Positions 34,647-43,656 of a DNA stretch of 64,000 bases are shown in pieces; the stretch's first letter is position 1; every line of letters starts with the position of its first letter. Both the position numbers and the translations under genes were made by a program. This DNA is from Posidoniimonas polymericola (GTDB lineage Bacteria; Planctomycetota; Planctomycetia; Pirellulales; Lacipirellulaceae), in the NCBI RefSeq assembly GCF_007859935.1, contig NZ_SJPO01000003.1:144827-208826 (forward strand), read 5' to 3'. Under the pieces are notes generated by a model that saw nothing but the letters and a program-made list of their open reading frames with translations, did not search any database and had not been told where the DNA came from.

Positions 34647-37600
34647 CTACCCCGACTTGCGGTGGAGCTGCTTCCAGTGCTTGGCCAGCGAGTCGACGGT
34701 CTTGTGGATCTGCTCGTCGGTGTGGCTGCTGGTGATGAAGAACCGCAGCCGCGCGGCCGACTCCTCGACCGCCGGGTACATGATCGGCTGCACGTTGATC
34801 CCGTCGGCGAACAGACGCTGGCTGAGCTCGAGCGACTGCAGCGAGTTGCCGATAATCACCGGCACAATCGGGGTGCCCGCGCTCATGCCGGTGTTCAGGC
34901 CCGCCTTCTTGGCGAGCTTGAGGAACAGCTCGGAATTGTGACGCAGCCGATCGACCCGCTCGGGCTTCTCCTTGACCAGCTTCAGCGAGGCGAGCGCCGA
35001 CGCCGCGTTGGCCGGCGACAACCCGACGCTGAACACGAAGCCGGGCGCGGTGTACTTGAGGTACTCGATAATCTCGCGGCACGCGGCGATGTAGCCGCCG
35101 CAGCTCCCCAGCGACTTGCTCATCGTGCCCATCCAGAGGTCGACCTCGCGGGGATCGACGCCGAAGTGCTCGCTCATGCCGCGGCCGGTGGGGCCCATCG
35201 TGCCGAGCGAGTGCGCCTCGTCGACCATCAGGTAGGCCTTGTGCTCCTTCTTGAGCCGGACGAACTCCGGCAGCGGGCTGAAGTCGCCGTCCATGCTGTA
35301 GACGCCCTCGACCACGATCAGCACCTGTCGGTACTCGCCGCGGTAACGCTTGAGCAGCTCCTCGCAGGCGCCGGCGTCGTTGTGGGCGAAGGCCCTGCGG
35401 GTGGCGCCCGACAGCTTGCAGCCCTGCACGATGCTGTTGTGCGAGAGCGCATCGTGCAGGATCAGGTCGCCGGGGCCGTACATGTGGCCGATGACCGACT
35501 CGTTAGTCGCGTGCCCGCCCACCATCACGATCGCGTCCTCGACGCCGAGGAAGCCGGCGATCGCCTGCTCCAGCTCGCGGTGCAGCGGCTTCTCGCCCGA
35601 CACCAGCCGGCTGGCGCTGACGCTGGTGCCGTAGCGGTCGACCGAATCACGGGTCGCCTCCTGCACATCGGGCTCGCCCGACATCGCCAGGTAGTTGTAG
35701 CTGCACCAGTTGATGTACTCCTTGCCGCCGATCACGGTGCGGTCGTTGGTGACCCCCTCGTGCTGCGTGAAGTACGGGTTGGTCAGGCCGGCCGACTCGG
35801 CCAGCTTGAGGCTCGACCGGAGTTTCAGGTACTCGGGCGACTGCGAGAACTGGTAGTCGCCCGGCAGCACCTCGCGCTCGGCGGGTCCGCCCTCGGAGAG
35901 CAGGTGCTCCTCGACCGCCCGCACGACGTCGCGGCAGGTGTTCATGCCGATGATCGCTTCTTCGCTGAAGCGGCCGCCGAACTCGTCCTCCAGCCCGGCG
36001 ACAATCTCCATCCGCTCGAGCGAGTCGAGACCCATCGCGGTGATCTCGGTCTCGAGGGTCGCTGCGGAGGCTCGTTCCTTGGCCACCTCGCGGACGATCT
36101 TCATCGTACGCTCGATGGTCGAGCCAGAGGGCTTGCGTTCCTCCTGGACCGCCGGCGCGGCGGCCGGCTGCTGGGCCTCGGCCTTGCGGCGTTCGATGCG
36201 GTCGGACCCCCGCTTGCGGTGGACGCTGAGCCCGTCGCCCAGGCTCCACTCCGCCACCACGTTTAGCTTGCCGGCGAGGTACTGGTCGCGGCAGGCGTGG
36301 CGTTGGATCTTGCCGCTGGAAGTCTTGGGGATCGTGTTGGGGCGGAGGAACACAATCGCCGCCGGCGCGACGTCGTGGATCGCCGTGACATGGTGCCGCA
36401 CGGCGTCGAGGATCTCCTCGAACGGCAGGTCCCGCTGGCGGCCCATCTCCTGCAGCACCACCAGCTTTTCCTCGCCGTCTTCGCCGATGGTGACCGCCGC
36501 GCCGGACGACTTCGGGAGCGAGGGGTGCGAGTCCTCGACCGTCAGCTCGATGTCTTGCGGGTAGTGGTTGGCTCCGCGGATGATAATCAGGTCCTTCAGC
36601 CGCCCCGTAACGAACAGCTCACCCTCGTCGACAAAGCCAAGGTCGCCGGTCCGCAGGTACGGGCCGTCCCCCTCGGTGGTGCGGGCGGCGAAGGTCTCCT
36701 GGGAGAGCGCCTCACGCTTCCAGTAGCCCTGGGCGACGCTCTCGCCCTTAACCCAGATCTCGCCGACGCGGCGGTCGGGGCAGGGGACGAGCGACTCGGG
36801 GTCGACGATCGCGACCTCGTGGCTCAGGTAAGACTCGCCCGATCCGACCACGTCAAGCGCCTCGGCGGCGCCCGCGGTCGCCGGCTTGGCCTGGCCCGCC
36901 TTCAGGGCCTCGATGTCGTAGCTCTTGACGGTCGGCGGTTGCCACTTGGTCTTGCCCGCGACCATTAGCGTCGCCTCGGCCAGACCGTAGCAGGGGTAGA
37001 AGGACTCAAAGCGGAAGCCGCACTCGGCGAAGGCGTCGGCGAAGCGGCGCATAGTGGACGCGCGGACCGGCTCGGCGCCATTGAACGCGACCTCCCACTG
37101 CGTCAGGTCGAGGCCCCGCTTTTCTTCGTCGGTGATGCGGTCGAGGCACAGCTCGTAGGCGAAGTTCGGCCCGCCGCTGATCATGGCGCCCGTGTCCGAT
37201 AGGGTCCGCAGCCAGCGGATCGGTTTCTGCAGGAAGTGCGTCGGCGTCATCAAGGTGTTGTGCCGCCCAAAGTAGATCGGCTGGATGATGCCGCCGATCA
37301 GGCCCATGTCGTGGTACAGCGGCAGCCACGTCATGCCTTCGCCGGCGCGGGACATGCTGAATCCCTCGCAGATCACCTTGGTGTTGTGCAGCAGGTTGCC
37401 GTGGCTCAGCATCACGCCCTTGGGGGTGCCGGTCGAGCCAGAGGTGTACTGCAGAAAGGCCAGCGTGGAGGGGTCGACCTGTGGGTCCTCCCAAGCGTCT
37501 GCCTGGTCGAGGGCGAGCTCGTCGGTGCACTGCCAGGGGATGGCCCGCAGGTCGGCCTCGTCCTGGATCATCGGCTCGACGCGGTCGAACACGCCGTGGG

Positions 37601-38051
37601 TGGTGAGCGCAACGCCGGGCGTCGCGTCCGCGACGATCGATTTGATGCGCAGCAGGTTGCGGTTGCGGCGCGGCGGGTAGGCCGGCACCGCCGTCACCCC
37701 CGCGTACAGGCACCCGAAGAACGCGGCAATGAACTCCAGCCCCGACGGGTACAGCAGCAGGGCCCGCTCGCCGGCCATGCCACGCGACTGCAGGTGAGCG
37801 GCGATCGCCCGCGCCCGCTCGTCGAGTTGCCCGTAGGTGAGGTGCTGGCGATCGAAGTCGCCGTCGACGAGGTAGCTGAAGGCGCGCTGGTACGGGTGGC
37901 TTTCGGTCCGCTCGCGGAGCAGGCCGACCAGGTCGGCCGACTCGCAAACAGACTGGAATCGAGGGTGTTCGGTCTTCGACAAGGCGAAAAGTCTCCTCCC
38001 GCGGCCATTGGTTTGCCGGGGTGGCAAAGGGGGGGGCTGGCGGGCATTCAT
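34647..38051 (-). CDS. Fused fatty-acyl-AMP ligase, acyl carrier protein and alpha-oxoamine synthase
   Basis: 1134 residues in one frame. Residues about 40-620 are a fatty-acyl-AMP ligase: LQYTSGSTGTPKGVMLSHGN (near 205), TWLPLYHDMGLIGG and GRLKDLIIIRGANHYPQDIE. Residues about 640-720 form an acyl carrier protein with the phosphopantetheine Ser in MGLDSLERMEIV (near 673). Residues about 740-1134 are a PLP enzyme of the KBL/serine palmitoyltransferase family with SYNYLAMSG, VDEAHSLGTMG and the PLP Lys in GTMSKSLGSCGG (near 978). The logic is activation of a fatty acid, loading on the carrier, and condensation with an amino acid such as serine to a 3-keto sphingoid-like lipid. It ends 146 bp before the WXG100 gene. 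Confidence 0.93.
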   Translation of the reverse strand: MNARQPPPLPPRQTNGRGRRLFALSKTEHPRFQSVCESADLVGLLRERTESHPYQRAFSYLVDGDFDRQHLTYGQLDERARAIAAHLQSRGMAGERALLLYPSGLEFIAAFFGCLYAGVTAVPAYPPRRNRNLLRIKSIVADATPGVALTTHGVFDRVEPMIQDEADLRAIPWQCTDELALDQADAWEDPQVDPSTLAFLQYTSGSTGTPKGVMLSHGNLLHNTKVICEGFSMSRAGEGMTWLPLYHDMGLIGGIIQPIYFGRHNTLMTPTHFLQKPIRWLRTLSDTGAMISGGPNFAYELCLDRITDEEKRGLDLTQWEVAFNGAEPVRASTMRRFADAFAECGFRFESFYPCYGLAEATLMVAGKTKWQPPTVKSYDIEALKAGQAKPATAGAAEALDVVGSGESYLSHEVAIVDPESLVPCPDRRVGEIWVKGESVAQGYWKREALSQETFAARTTEGDGPYLRTGDLGFVDEGELFVTGRLKDLIIIRGANHYPQDIELTVEDSHPSLPKSSGAAVTIGEDGEEKLVVLQEMGRQRDLPFEEILDAVRHHVTAIHDVAPAAIVFLRPNTIPKTSSGKIQRHACRDQYLAGKLNVVAEWSLGDGLSVHRKRGSDRIERRKAEAQQPAAAPAVQEERKPSGSTIERTMKIVREVAKERASAATLETEITAMGLDSLERMEIVAGLEDEFGGRFSEEAIIGMNTCRDVVRAVEEHLLSEGGPAEREVLPGDYQFSQSPEYLKLRSSLKLAESAGLTNPYFTQHEGVTNDRTVIGGKEYINWCSYNYLAMSGEPDVQEATRDSVDRYGTSVSASRLVSGEKPLHRELEQAIAGFLGVEDAIVMVGGHATNESVIGHMYGPGDLILHDALSHNSIVQGCKLSGATRRAFAHNDAGACEELLKRYRGEYRQVLIVVEGVYSMDGDFSPLPEFVRLKKEHKAYLMVDEAHSLGTMGPTGRGMSEHFGVDPREVDLWMGTMSKSLGSCGGYIAACREIIEYLKYTAPGFVFSVGLSPANAASALASLKLVKEKPERVDRLRHNSELFLKLAKKAGLNTGMSAGTPIVPVIIGNSLQSLELSQRLFADGINVQPIMYPAVEESAARLRFFITSSHTDEQIHKTVDSLAKHWKQLHRKSG

Positions 38052-38138
38052 CCTGCGTTTGGCGTGAATCCCCCATTAGACTCGATGGACTGGGGGTTAT
38101 CTACGGCCTCTCGGGCCTGTGCGGGCGTCCGTCGGTGA

Positions 38139-38178
38139 ATAAAAAAAGCGGGCCGGGGCCTGGGCCCCCGCCCGCTTT
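38139..38178 (-). terminator. Intrinsic terminator of the outer-membrane barrel gene
   Basis: AAAGCGGGCGGGGGCCC facing GGGCCCCGGCCCGCTTT on the minus strand, followed by a T-run (A-run at 38141-38147 on the plus strand). It lies about 30 bases past the stop at 38209. Confidence 0.92.
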
Positions 38179-38208
38179 GCTGGTCGCCGCTGAGCACGCC
38201 GCCGGGTC

Positions 38209-39798
38209 CTAGTGGACGAACTCGGCGCCGAAGGTCAGGCCGCTGATAAAGATGTTCTGCTCGCCGGTTTGCCCAATGCCAAAGTCGGGAGCGTTGTACT
38301 GGACCAGCTGAGCCGCCCGCGAAATGTTGTCCACGTAGGTCGCGTTGAAGCCGCCCTTGAGGGCCAGCGACCGCGTCAGCTGGTACTTGACCTCCGCCCG
38401 CATCTCGATGAACGGGGTGAAGTCGTCCGAACGCTTTCCGTACCGTGAGTAGGTAGGCTGGAGGTACAGCAGGTTGTTGAGGCCGCCGGGCATGGCGTCG
38501 TCGCCGAAGCCGTTGGTCTGGTCGATGTTCTGGATGTTGTAGCCGAACATGAACCGCGTATCGATCGACGTGTTCCACTTGCCGACCTGGCGGGCGGCCT
38601 TGACGCGGACCTGAGGACCGACAATCGAGTTCTCCGACTGCGTGATCGTGAACACCCGTCCGGCGATGTCCGTCAGGCCATCGAAACGGAAGTCGTCGTT
38701 CATACGGAAGTACCGCACGCCGTAGCCAAAGCTGAACTGCGAGTTCTGGTGCTTGGCCTTCATGTGACGGTTGTTGAGCGTGTGGGTCTTCATCAGCTCG
38801 ATGCCGTCGGTTTCCGTGTGGTTGCGGACCTGGAGCGTGTTGAACCGGAAATTGAACTCGTGCAGGTCGCCGAAGTCTCGTGCGATTGCGACCACCAGGA
38901 ACTCGCCCGGGTTGGCGGGGTCCGGGGCGAGCAAGAACAGAAAGTTCCCGCCGTTGCCGTTAATGTCGTCCGCAATGTTGTCGTAGAGGATCAGGGTGCC
39001 GTCAGGTCCCACGACCGTTATCAACCCGCCGTCGAGCGTGTCGTCGGCGTTGAGGTCCCCGACGATGTCGTCAAAGTAGTCGCGGTAGCCCAGCATGAAA
39101 CCTTCAGGGGTATTGAAGTTGACATGCACGCTGCCGAAGCCGTTGAGCGTGGGGGCCAGCAGGATTTCTAGCGGGTTGGGGTTCTGGCTCTGCCCAGGAG
39201 GGGGGGGGCCAAAACCAGTAATGTTGGTCCCCTCGTTGAAGTCGATGACGCCGTCGCCGTCGATGTCGATTCCGTCGTTGCCCAGGTCGAGCGGGACGAA
39301 CCCATACACCTCAGAGGTCGTGTAGCTGGGCCCATCAAGGACGCCGACCGTGTAGGCGATCTGATCCTTGAAGTAGCCGAACTCGTAGCGATCACCCCAC
39401 CCGAAACCAGCGTAGGGAGGGGCGTCCTGGATCCCGTTGATGATCGTGTAGGGCTGAGGCTGGAGCCCCGGCGGCAGCTGGTTCAGGATGGGGGCCGAGT
39501 CGTCCTGGGGCTGGCGGGGGTAGATTTCCTCCGCGAGGTCCGTGACGCCCGGCGCGCCGATGGTGGTGCGGTCTCCGGTGAAAGCCCAGTAGAGCTTGTC
39601 GTAGCCGAAGATGTAGCCGCAGCTGCGGTCGACCGGCATGCAGTCCAGGTCGAGGTCGACTGGCTCGAAGTACCGCAGGTCTGAGGCACCCTCGCAGAAC
39701 GGACCGCAATGGTCCTCGTACTGCGCGAGGCTGGCCGCCCAGGGCGACGCCAGCAATGCCGTGGCTGTAAGAAGTGTTCTGATTCGGATGGGGAACAT
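38209..39798 (-). CDS. Outer-membrane beta-barrel protein, planctomycete BBP7-like
   Basis: 529 residues from the ATG at 39798, preceded by AGAGGA. The signal peptide ends near AASLAQ. The first region (YEDHCGPFCEG, LYWAF) resembles planctomycete BBP7-type proteins (Pfam PF07585), and the chain ends with alternating strands (FISGLTFGAEFVH) with a near-terminal aromatic, typical of porin-like barrels. Loops contain calcium-motif-like DIDGDGVIDFNEG and GDLNADDTLDGG. It is probably an abundant surface barrel. Its leader holds a terminator-like hairpin at 40102-40143. Confidence 0.72.
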   Translation of the reverse strand: MFPIRIRTLLTATALLASPWAASLAQYEDHCGPFCEGASDLRYFEPVDLDLDCMPVDRSCGYIFGYDKLYWAFTGDRTTIGAPGVTDLAEEIYPRQPQDDSAPILNQLPPGLQPQPYTIINGIQDAPPYAGFGWGDRYEFGYFKDQIAYTVGVLDGPSYTTSEVYGFVPLDLGNDGIDIDGDGVIDFNEGTNITGFGPPPPGQSQNPNPLEILLAPTLNGFGSVHVNFNTPEGFMLGYRDYFDDIVGDLNADDTLDGGLITVVGPDGTLILYDNIADDINGNGGNFLFLLAPDPANPGEFLVVAIARDFGDLHEFNFRFNTLQVRNHTETDGIELMKTHTLNNRHMKAKHQNSQFSFGYGVRYFRMNDDFRFDGLTDIAGRVFTITQSENSIVGPQVRVKAARQVGKWNTSIDTRFMFGYNIQNIDQTNGFGDDAMPGGLNNLLYLQPTYSRYGKRSDDFTPFIEMRAEVKYQLTRSLALKGGFNATYVDNISRAAQLVQYNAPDFGIGQTGEQNIFISGLTFGAEFVH

Positions 39799-40446
39799 CG
39801 GCTTCCTCTGGCGCTCTATGTTCGCGGAACCGGGGCGCAACCTATCGCGCCGCCGGCAGACCAGTTCTCTCTGTGCCGGTAGTATCGGGTGCGCCGGACG
39901 TGCCAGTTGAGTAACTCTGGTAAACCCTAACGAAAATCCGGGTCGTTCCAGCTAGCACTGCTGGCCGCCGATCCGCCGAGAGAACGCGAGCGACTGCTCT
40001 TCCGCCTGCAATCACCCCGGCGGGCGAAGCGAGCCAGGCAGAACGTTCAGAAGACGAGAGGCTCCGCAATTGATGGGCGCGGGCGTCTCGATAAGCGGGC
40101 ATAAAAAAAGCCCCCGCAGGTGGGGCAGAGACCTGCGGGAGCCGGGCGTCGAGCGTTGAGCTATCGACAATACGAATGTTAAAGAAAGGGGAAGGCGTCT
40201 GCAAGTTTCTATCCCAGAAAATCTGCCTTTTCCTACAAATAGCAGTCAAACGGGGCAAAAAAGGCCTCCCTCGCCTGACTTTGAATGCGCGGTGCCGCAA
40301 TTCCCGTGACTGCGGATGACCGATCGGGGACGCACGCAGCTCACCCTGTGCCAGCATTGCCGCGGGCCGGTCTGGGGCGTAGGTTTCTGTTGTCGAGCTA
40401 AACTGCCAATCGCACGCCATTTGCGCCCCGAGCCCCAGGTTCTCCC
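39799..40446. other. 648 bp divergent intergenic region with a leader or small RNA candidate
   Basis: It lies between the divergent barrel (minus) and TraB-family (plus) genes. No ORF is supported. It holds a minus-strand promoter-like pair and an intrinsic terminator (40102-40204). The part from 40150 to 40260 is noticeably AT-rich. Confidence 0.5.
40102..40204 (-). ncRNA. Candidate small RNA or attenuated leader
   Basis: On the minus strand, TTGCAG (40199-40204) and TAACAT (40176-40181) are 17 bases apart. About 65 bases downstream an intrinsic terminator follows: CCCGCAGGT facing ACCTGCGGG with a T-run at 40103-40109. No minus-strand gene lies between promoter and terminator. Either a ~65-nt RNA is made, or it is the leader of the barrel gene whose ATG lies 305 bases further on. 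Confidence 0.4.
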
Positions 40447-41424
40447 TTGATCCTCCGCCCTGCGTTGACGACCGCTGTTGTGCTCTCTCGGGCGGCCGTG
40501 GCGATCGTGGTCGCCCTCGCCGCGCAGGCCGACGCTCAGCCACTGCCCGCCGACCCGCCGGTGGCGCCGGCCCCGCAGCCCGCGACCGCTGGCGACGGGC
40601 ACGACGCCGCGGAGCCCGCCCCAGCAATCGGCGAGAAGTGGGTCCGCCTGCAACGCGACGCCGACGGCCAACCGGTCGCCCTGCAGACCGCCATCGTCCG
40701 CTACACCGGCCGCTGGCACGGCGACCCGGTCGAGGTCGACCTGATCGGCGCCGTGCACGTGGGCGACCCGGCCTACTACCAGGACCTCAACCGCCGCTTC
40801 ACCAAGTACGACGCCCTGCTGTTTGAGCTGGTCGCCCCGCAGGGGACCGTCATCCCGAAGGGGACCCGCGCCGACACCCGCCACCCGCTCGGCGCCATGC
40901 AGGGCGGCATGAAGACCATCCTCGAGCTCGAGCACCAGCTCGAGCAGGTCGACTACACCCGCGCCAACTTTGTGCACGCGGATATGTCCCCCGAGGAGTT
41001 CTTCGAGACCATGCAGGACCGCGACGAGGGCGTGCTGCAGATGTTCATGCGGATGATGGGCCAGTCGATCGCAGCGCAGAGCGAGCAGCAGGCCGAGGGT
41101 CAGTCCGCCGACGCCGAGATCCTGATGGCGTTGTTTGCCAAGGACCGCGCCCGGCGGCTGAAGATCGTCATGGCCAAGCAGTTCCATCAGATGGAGGGCC
41201 TGCTTAGCTCGTTCGGCGGTGAGGAGGGCTCGACCATCATCACCGAACGCAACAAGAAGGCGTTGGCCGTCTTGAAGGACCAGCTCGACATGCACCGCCG
41301 CAGGGTCGGTGTGTTCTACGGCGCCGGCCACCTGGCCGACATGCACGAGCGGATCGTTGGCGAGTTCGGCCTGCAGCCCGAGGGCGTCACCTGGCTCACC
41401 GCCTGGGACCTCAAGAAGCAGTAG
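40447..41424 (+). CDS. TraB/GumN-family protein with signal peptide
   Basis: 325 residues with a TTG start. The N-terminal hydrophobic stretch (ALTTAVVLSRAAVAIVVALA) is a signal peptide, followed by a Pro/Ala linker. Core motifs are DLIGAVHVGDPAYYQDLN (His in the GxxHxxD-like signature), YDALLFELVAP (Glu) and, near the end, VGVFYGAGHLADMHERI (second His). These match the TraB/Tiki-type family, some members of which are metalloproteases. It is likely periplasmic. It may be co-transcribed with the next gene, 130 bp on. Confidence 0.85.
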   Translation: MILRPALTTAVVLSRAAVAIVVALAAQADAQPLPADPPVAPAPQPATAGDGHDAAEPAPAIGEKWVRLQRDADGQPVALQTAIVRYTGRWHGDPVEVDLIGAVHVGDPAYYQDLNRRFTKYDALLFELVAPQGTVIPKGTRADTRHPLGAMQGGMKTILELEHQLEQVDYTRANFVHADMSPEEFFETMQDRDEGVLQMFMRMMGQSIAAQSEQQAEGQSADAEILMALFAKDRARRLKIVMAKQFHQMEGLLSSFGGEEGSTIITERNKKALAVLKDQLDMHRRRVGVFYGAGHLADMHERIVGEFGLQPEGVTWLTAWDLKKQ

Positions 41425-41554
41425 TGGTGGGGGCGCAGTGGTGGTGGGACGTCGTGCAATAGCCACGCACCCCCTGGCCGAAACGTATTGAGGTGTTGGT
41501 CGCCGTGGTGGCCTCCGGCGCCTGCTCTTCTCTCTCATCAACCGTGGGTTCGCC

Positions 41555-42055
41555 GTGGACTACTTCGTTGAGAACACCGCGCCCATCTGGGTGCTGGGGG
41601 CCCTGCTGCTGACGATGACCGGCATCGCCTACGTGCACACCCGCCGGTTCGAGGCCCTGCTGGCGATGGTCGCCGCGGTCGCGTTGACCGCCGTCGGCCT
41701 GATTGCCGAGCAGTTGATCGTTACCCCGCGTGAGGAGGTCCAGGCGACCCTCGCCGAGCTGCTCGAGCGGGTCGAAGCCAACGACCTGCAGGGCGTGCTC
41801 ACGATGGTCGCCCCGACGGCAGACGACCTCTCCTCCGACGCGCAGGCGCTGATGCCGCTGTTCGACGTGCACAAGGCGCGGGCGACCGGCGAGGTCGAGG
41901 TCCAAATCAACAACGACGTCAACCCGCCCGAGGCGGTCGCCACGTTCCGCTTCTTTGCCGATGTCTCGCTGTACTTCAATCGCGACGGCGACCGCTGGGT
42001 CATCAATGCCTACTCGACCACCAAGGACTGGCGCCGCGACGCGGCCCGGCTGTAG
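41555..42055 (+). CDS. Two-helix membrane protein with an NTF2-like extracytoplasmic domain
   Basis: 166 residues, GTG start. Two adjacent membrane helices (IWVLGALLLTMTGIAYV and FEALLAMVAAVALTAVGLIA) are followed by a domain of about 110 residues (LAELLERVEANDLQGVLTMVAP ... LYFNRDGDRWVINAY) that resembles SnoaL/NTF2-like folds often used as small ligand binders. No catalytic residues stand out. It follows the TraB-family gene on the same strand. Confidence 0.7.
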   Translation: MDYFVENTAPIWVLGALLLTMTGIAYVHTRRFEALLAMVAAVALTAVGLIAEQLIVTPREEVQATLAELLERVEANDLQGVLTMVAPTADDLSSDAQALMPLFDVHKARATGEVEVQINNDVNPPEAVATFRFFADVSLYFNRDGDRWVINAYSTTKDWRRDAARL

Positions 42056-42076
42056 TGCCGCCGCGTTAGCCTCAAC

Positions 42077-42709
42077 CTAGTTGCCGCCCCGCGGGCTGTG
42101 GTCGTACTCCCGCAGGTGGTCATGGAACGTCGGCCGGTTCGGGTTCTCTGGGAAGCCGGGCCGGTAGATCGGCGGCCCGTACGCGGGCGGCCCGTAGACC
42201 GGCGGGTAGTACCCCGTGGGGCCGCCGTAGCCGCCCCCATATCCGGGGTAGCCGTAGCCAGGGTAGCCGCCCCCGTAGCCAGGACCATACCCGCCGCCGT
42301 AGGGCGCCGGCTGGGCCCGATAGTAGCTGCCGGTCAGGTAGGACTGCCGCCAGGCGTCGTGGAAGCGTTCCCATTGGGCGTCGAGCCCGCCGCGGTCGTT
42401 GCCGTAGCTCTGCACCTCGTAGGTCGTGTCGACCGAGCCGTTGCCGCCCCGCAGCGTGGTGTGGCTGCGGTGGTACCGGCTGGTGACCAGCCGCGGGTCG
42501 TCCAGCGGCTCGACCGGGTCGTGCCGCTGGTACTGGGCCACCCGGGCGCCGGTGTGGGGGTCGTGCGTGTAGGTGCTCGGCTGGAAGACCCAGCTAGAGG
42601 CCCCCGCCGCCGCGGTCGCAAGGACCGACGCGTGGACCGTAGCCATCGCCAGCGTCGTCAGGCAGGCCGACCAGGTTTTGGCCCAGTCGGAGGCAGTGAG
42701 GAGAATCAT
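42077..42709 (-). CDS. Exported Gly/Tyr/Pro-rich protein of unknown function
   Basis: 210 residues from MILLTASDWAKTW. The N-terminus has a hydrophobic stretch (LATAAAGASSWVFQ). The C-terminal third is low-complexity: repeats of GGGYG, GYPGYG and PPVYGPPAYGPP. Such tails are common in surface or spore-coat-like structural proteins. No enzymatic motif is seen. The longer frame upstream runs through the alpha element at 42821-43024 and was rejected. It converges with the two-helix protein gene. Confidence 0.65.
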   Translation of the reverse strand: MILLTASDWAKTWSACLTTLAMATVHASVLATAAAGASSWVFQPSTYTHDPHTGARVAQYQRHDPVEPLDDPRLVTSRYHRSHTTLRGGNGSVDTTYEVQSYGNDRGGLDAQWERFHDAWRQSYLTGSYYRAQPAPYGGGYGPGYGGGYPGYGYPGYGGGYGGPTGYYPPVYGPPAYGPPIYRPGFPENPNRPTFHDHLREYDHSPRGGN

Positions 42710-42820
42710 AGGAGCACGTCGGGGGAAGAGCAGACTAGCGTCGAGCCTCCGGCTCGTCTCCTGGGGAGAGGGTAGGGAGATTCCGTTCGGTGTGGTCTCG
42801 GGGAGCAGGTGTCGGGAGTC

Positions 42821-43024
42821 AAAAACGGGGACCGGCTCGAGGCAAGTGGCGGGCGGGAAGCTTAGCTGACGCGTGGTTGCTTCGTGCCTGTCCCCTTTTT
42901 TGACGTGCCCCTTGGTCGCGTGTTGCGTGTGTGGTCCGCTCGAAAAGGGGACAGGCACGCGACCGCAGTTACGCTTCGCCCGCGATCGCTGTGTGTTGTG
43001 CGATCGCGAGCCAGTCCCCATTTC
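42821..43024. repeat. Alpha-family nested inverted repeat, copy 2
   Basis: Outer arms AACGGGGACCGGCTC (42824-42838) and GAGCCAGTCCCCATTT (43008-43023); inner arms CGTGCCTGTCCCCTTTTT (from 42883) and GAAAAGGGGACAGGCACG (to 42959). It occupies most of the gap between 42710 and 43051, which has no gene. Confidence 0.88.
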
Positions 43025-43051
43025 CAGCTCGTTGCTAACCTTCTAGCGTAA

Positions 43052-43567
43052 TCACTCAAACGTCGGTTTGCCTTCGGGATCCACCGGGCTTTCCTCGACC
43101 GGCGTCGGCGACGCGTCCGGTTTCGGCCGCTTGAGTACCTCGTGGGTTTCGGCGTCGTACCAGACCTCGTACGGCTCCTTGAGCTTCGGGATCGACATGT
43201 TCCAGCTCTTAATAAGCTCCAAGAACTCCTCGTGGCTCTTTGGGTAGCCCTGGGCCTCGCCGTGGATCTTCAGGTTGTACTTAATCTCCATGTCCATTTC
43301 CTTGATGTTCTTTGCCATCAAGGCCGACTGCGAAATGATGCGGCCGCCCGACACGTCTTCCTTCTTCTCGACCCGCCAGTAGTCCTCGCGGGTGATCGGC
43401 GTCGGGCCCTCGGCCAGCTTGGCCTCCCAGGCGGCCTGCTCGTCGGCGGCCGCCTGCTGCTTGTCCTGCTGGACACGCTTCACGTCAACGGGCTCGCCGC
43501 AGCCAGACATCCAGAGCAGGGTAAACGCGGCCGCCGCCAGGGCGGTCATGCGGACAACGCGATCCAT
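43052..43567 (-). CDS. Lipoprotein of unknown function
   Basis: 171 residues from MDRVVRMTALAAAAFTLLWM. The lipobox MSGC (Cys near residue 22) indicates lipid anchoring. The mature part is helical and charged (VKRVQQDKQQAAADEQAAWEAKL), then a folded segment with DYWRVEKKEDVSGG and a Pro-rich tail. GAGG lies upstream. No family is recognised. It follows surE on the minus strand, 89 bases after its stop, so an operon is possible. Confidence 0.75.
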   Translation of the reverse strand: MDRVVRMTALAAAAFTLLWMSGCGEPVDVKRVQQDKQQAAADEQAAWEAKLAEGPTPITREDYWRVEKKEDVSGGRIISQSALMAKNIKEMDMEIKYNLKIHGEAQGYPKSHEEFLELIKSWNMSIPKLKEPYEVWYDAETHEVLKRPKPDASPTPVEESPVDPEGKPTFE

Positions 43568-43656
43568 TTTGGGCCTCGGTTCTTGATCGTTGGGTTGGTG
43601 ATCGTTAATGGGGGGCCTCATAAGGTGCTCGGTCACAGGTGACTGTCGTGTGTCGG

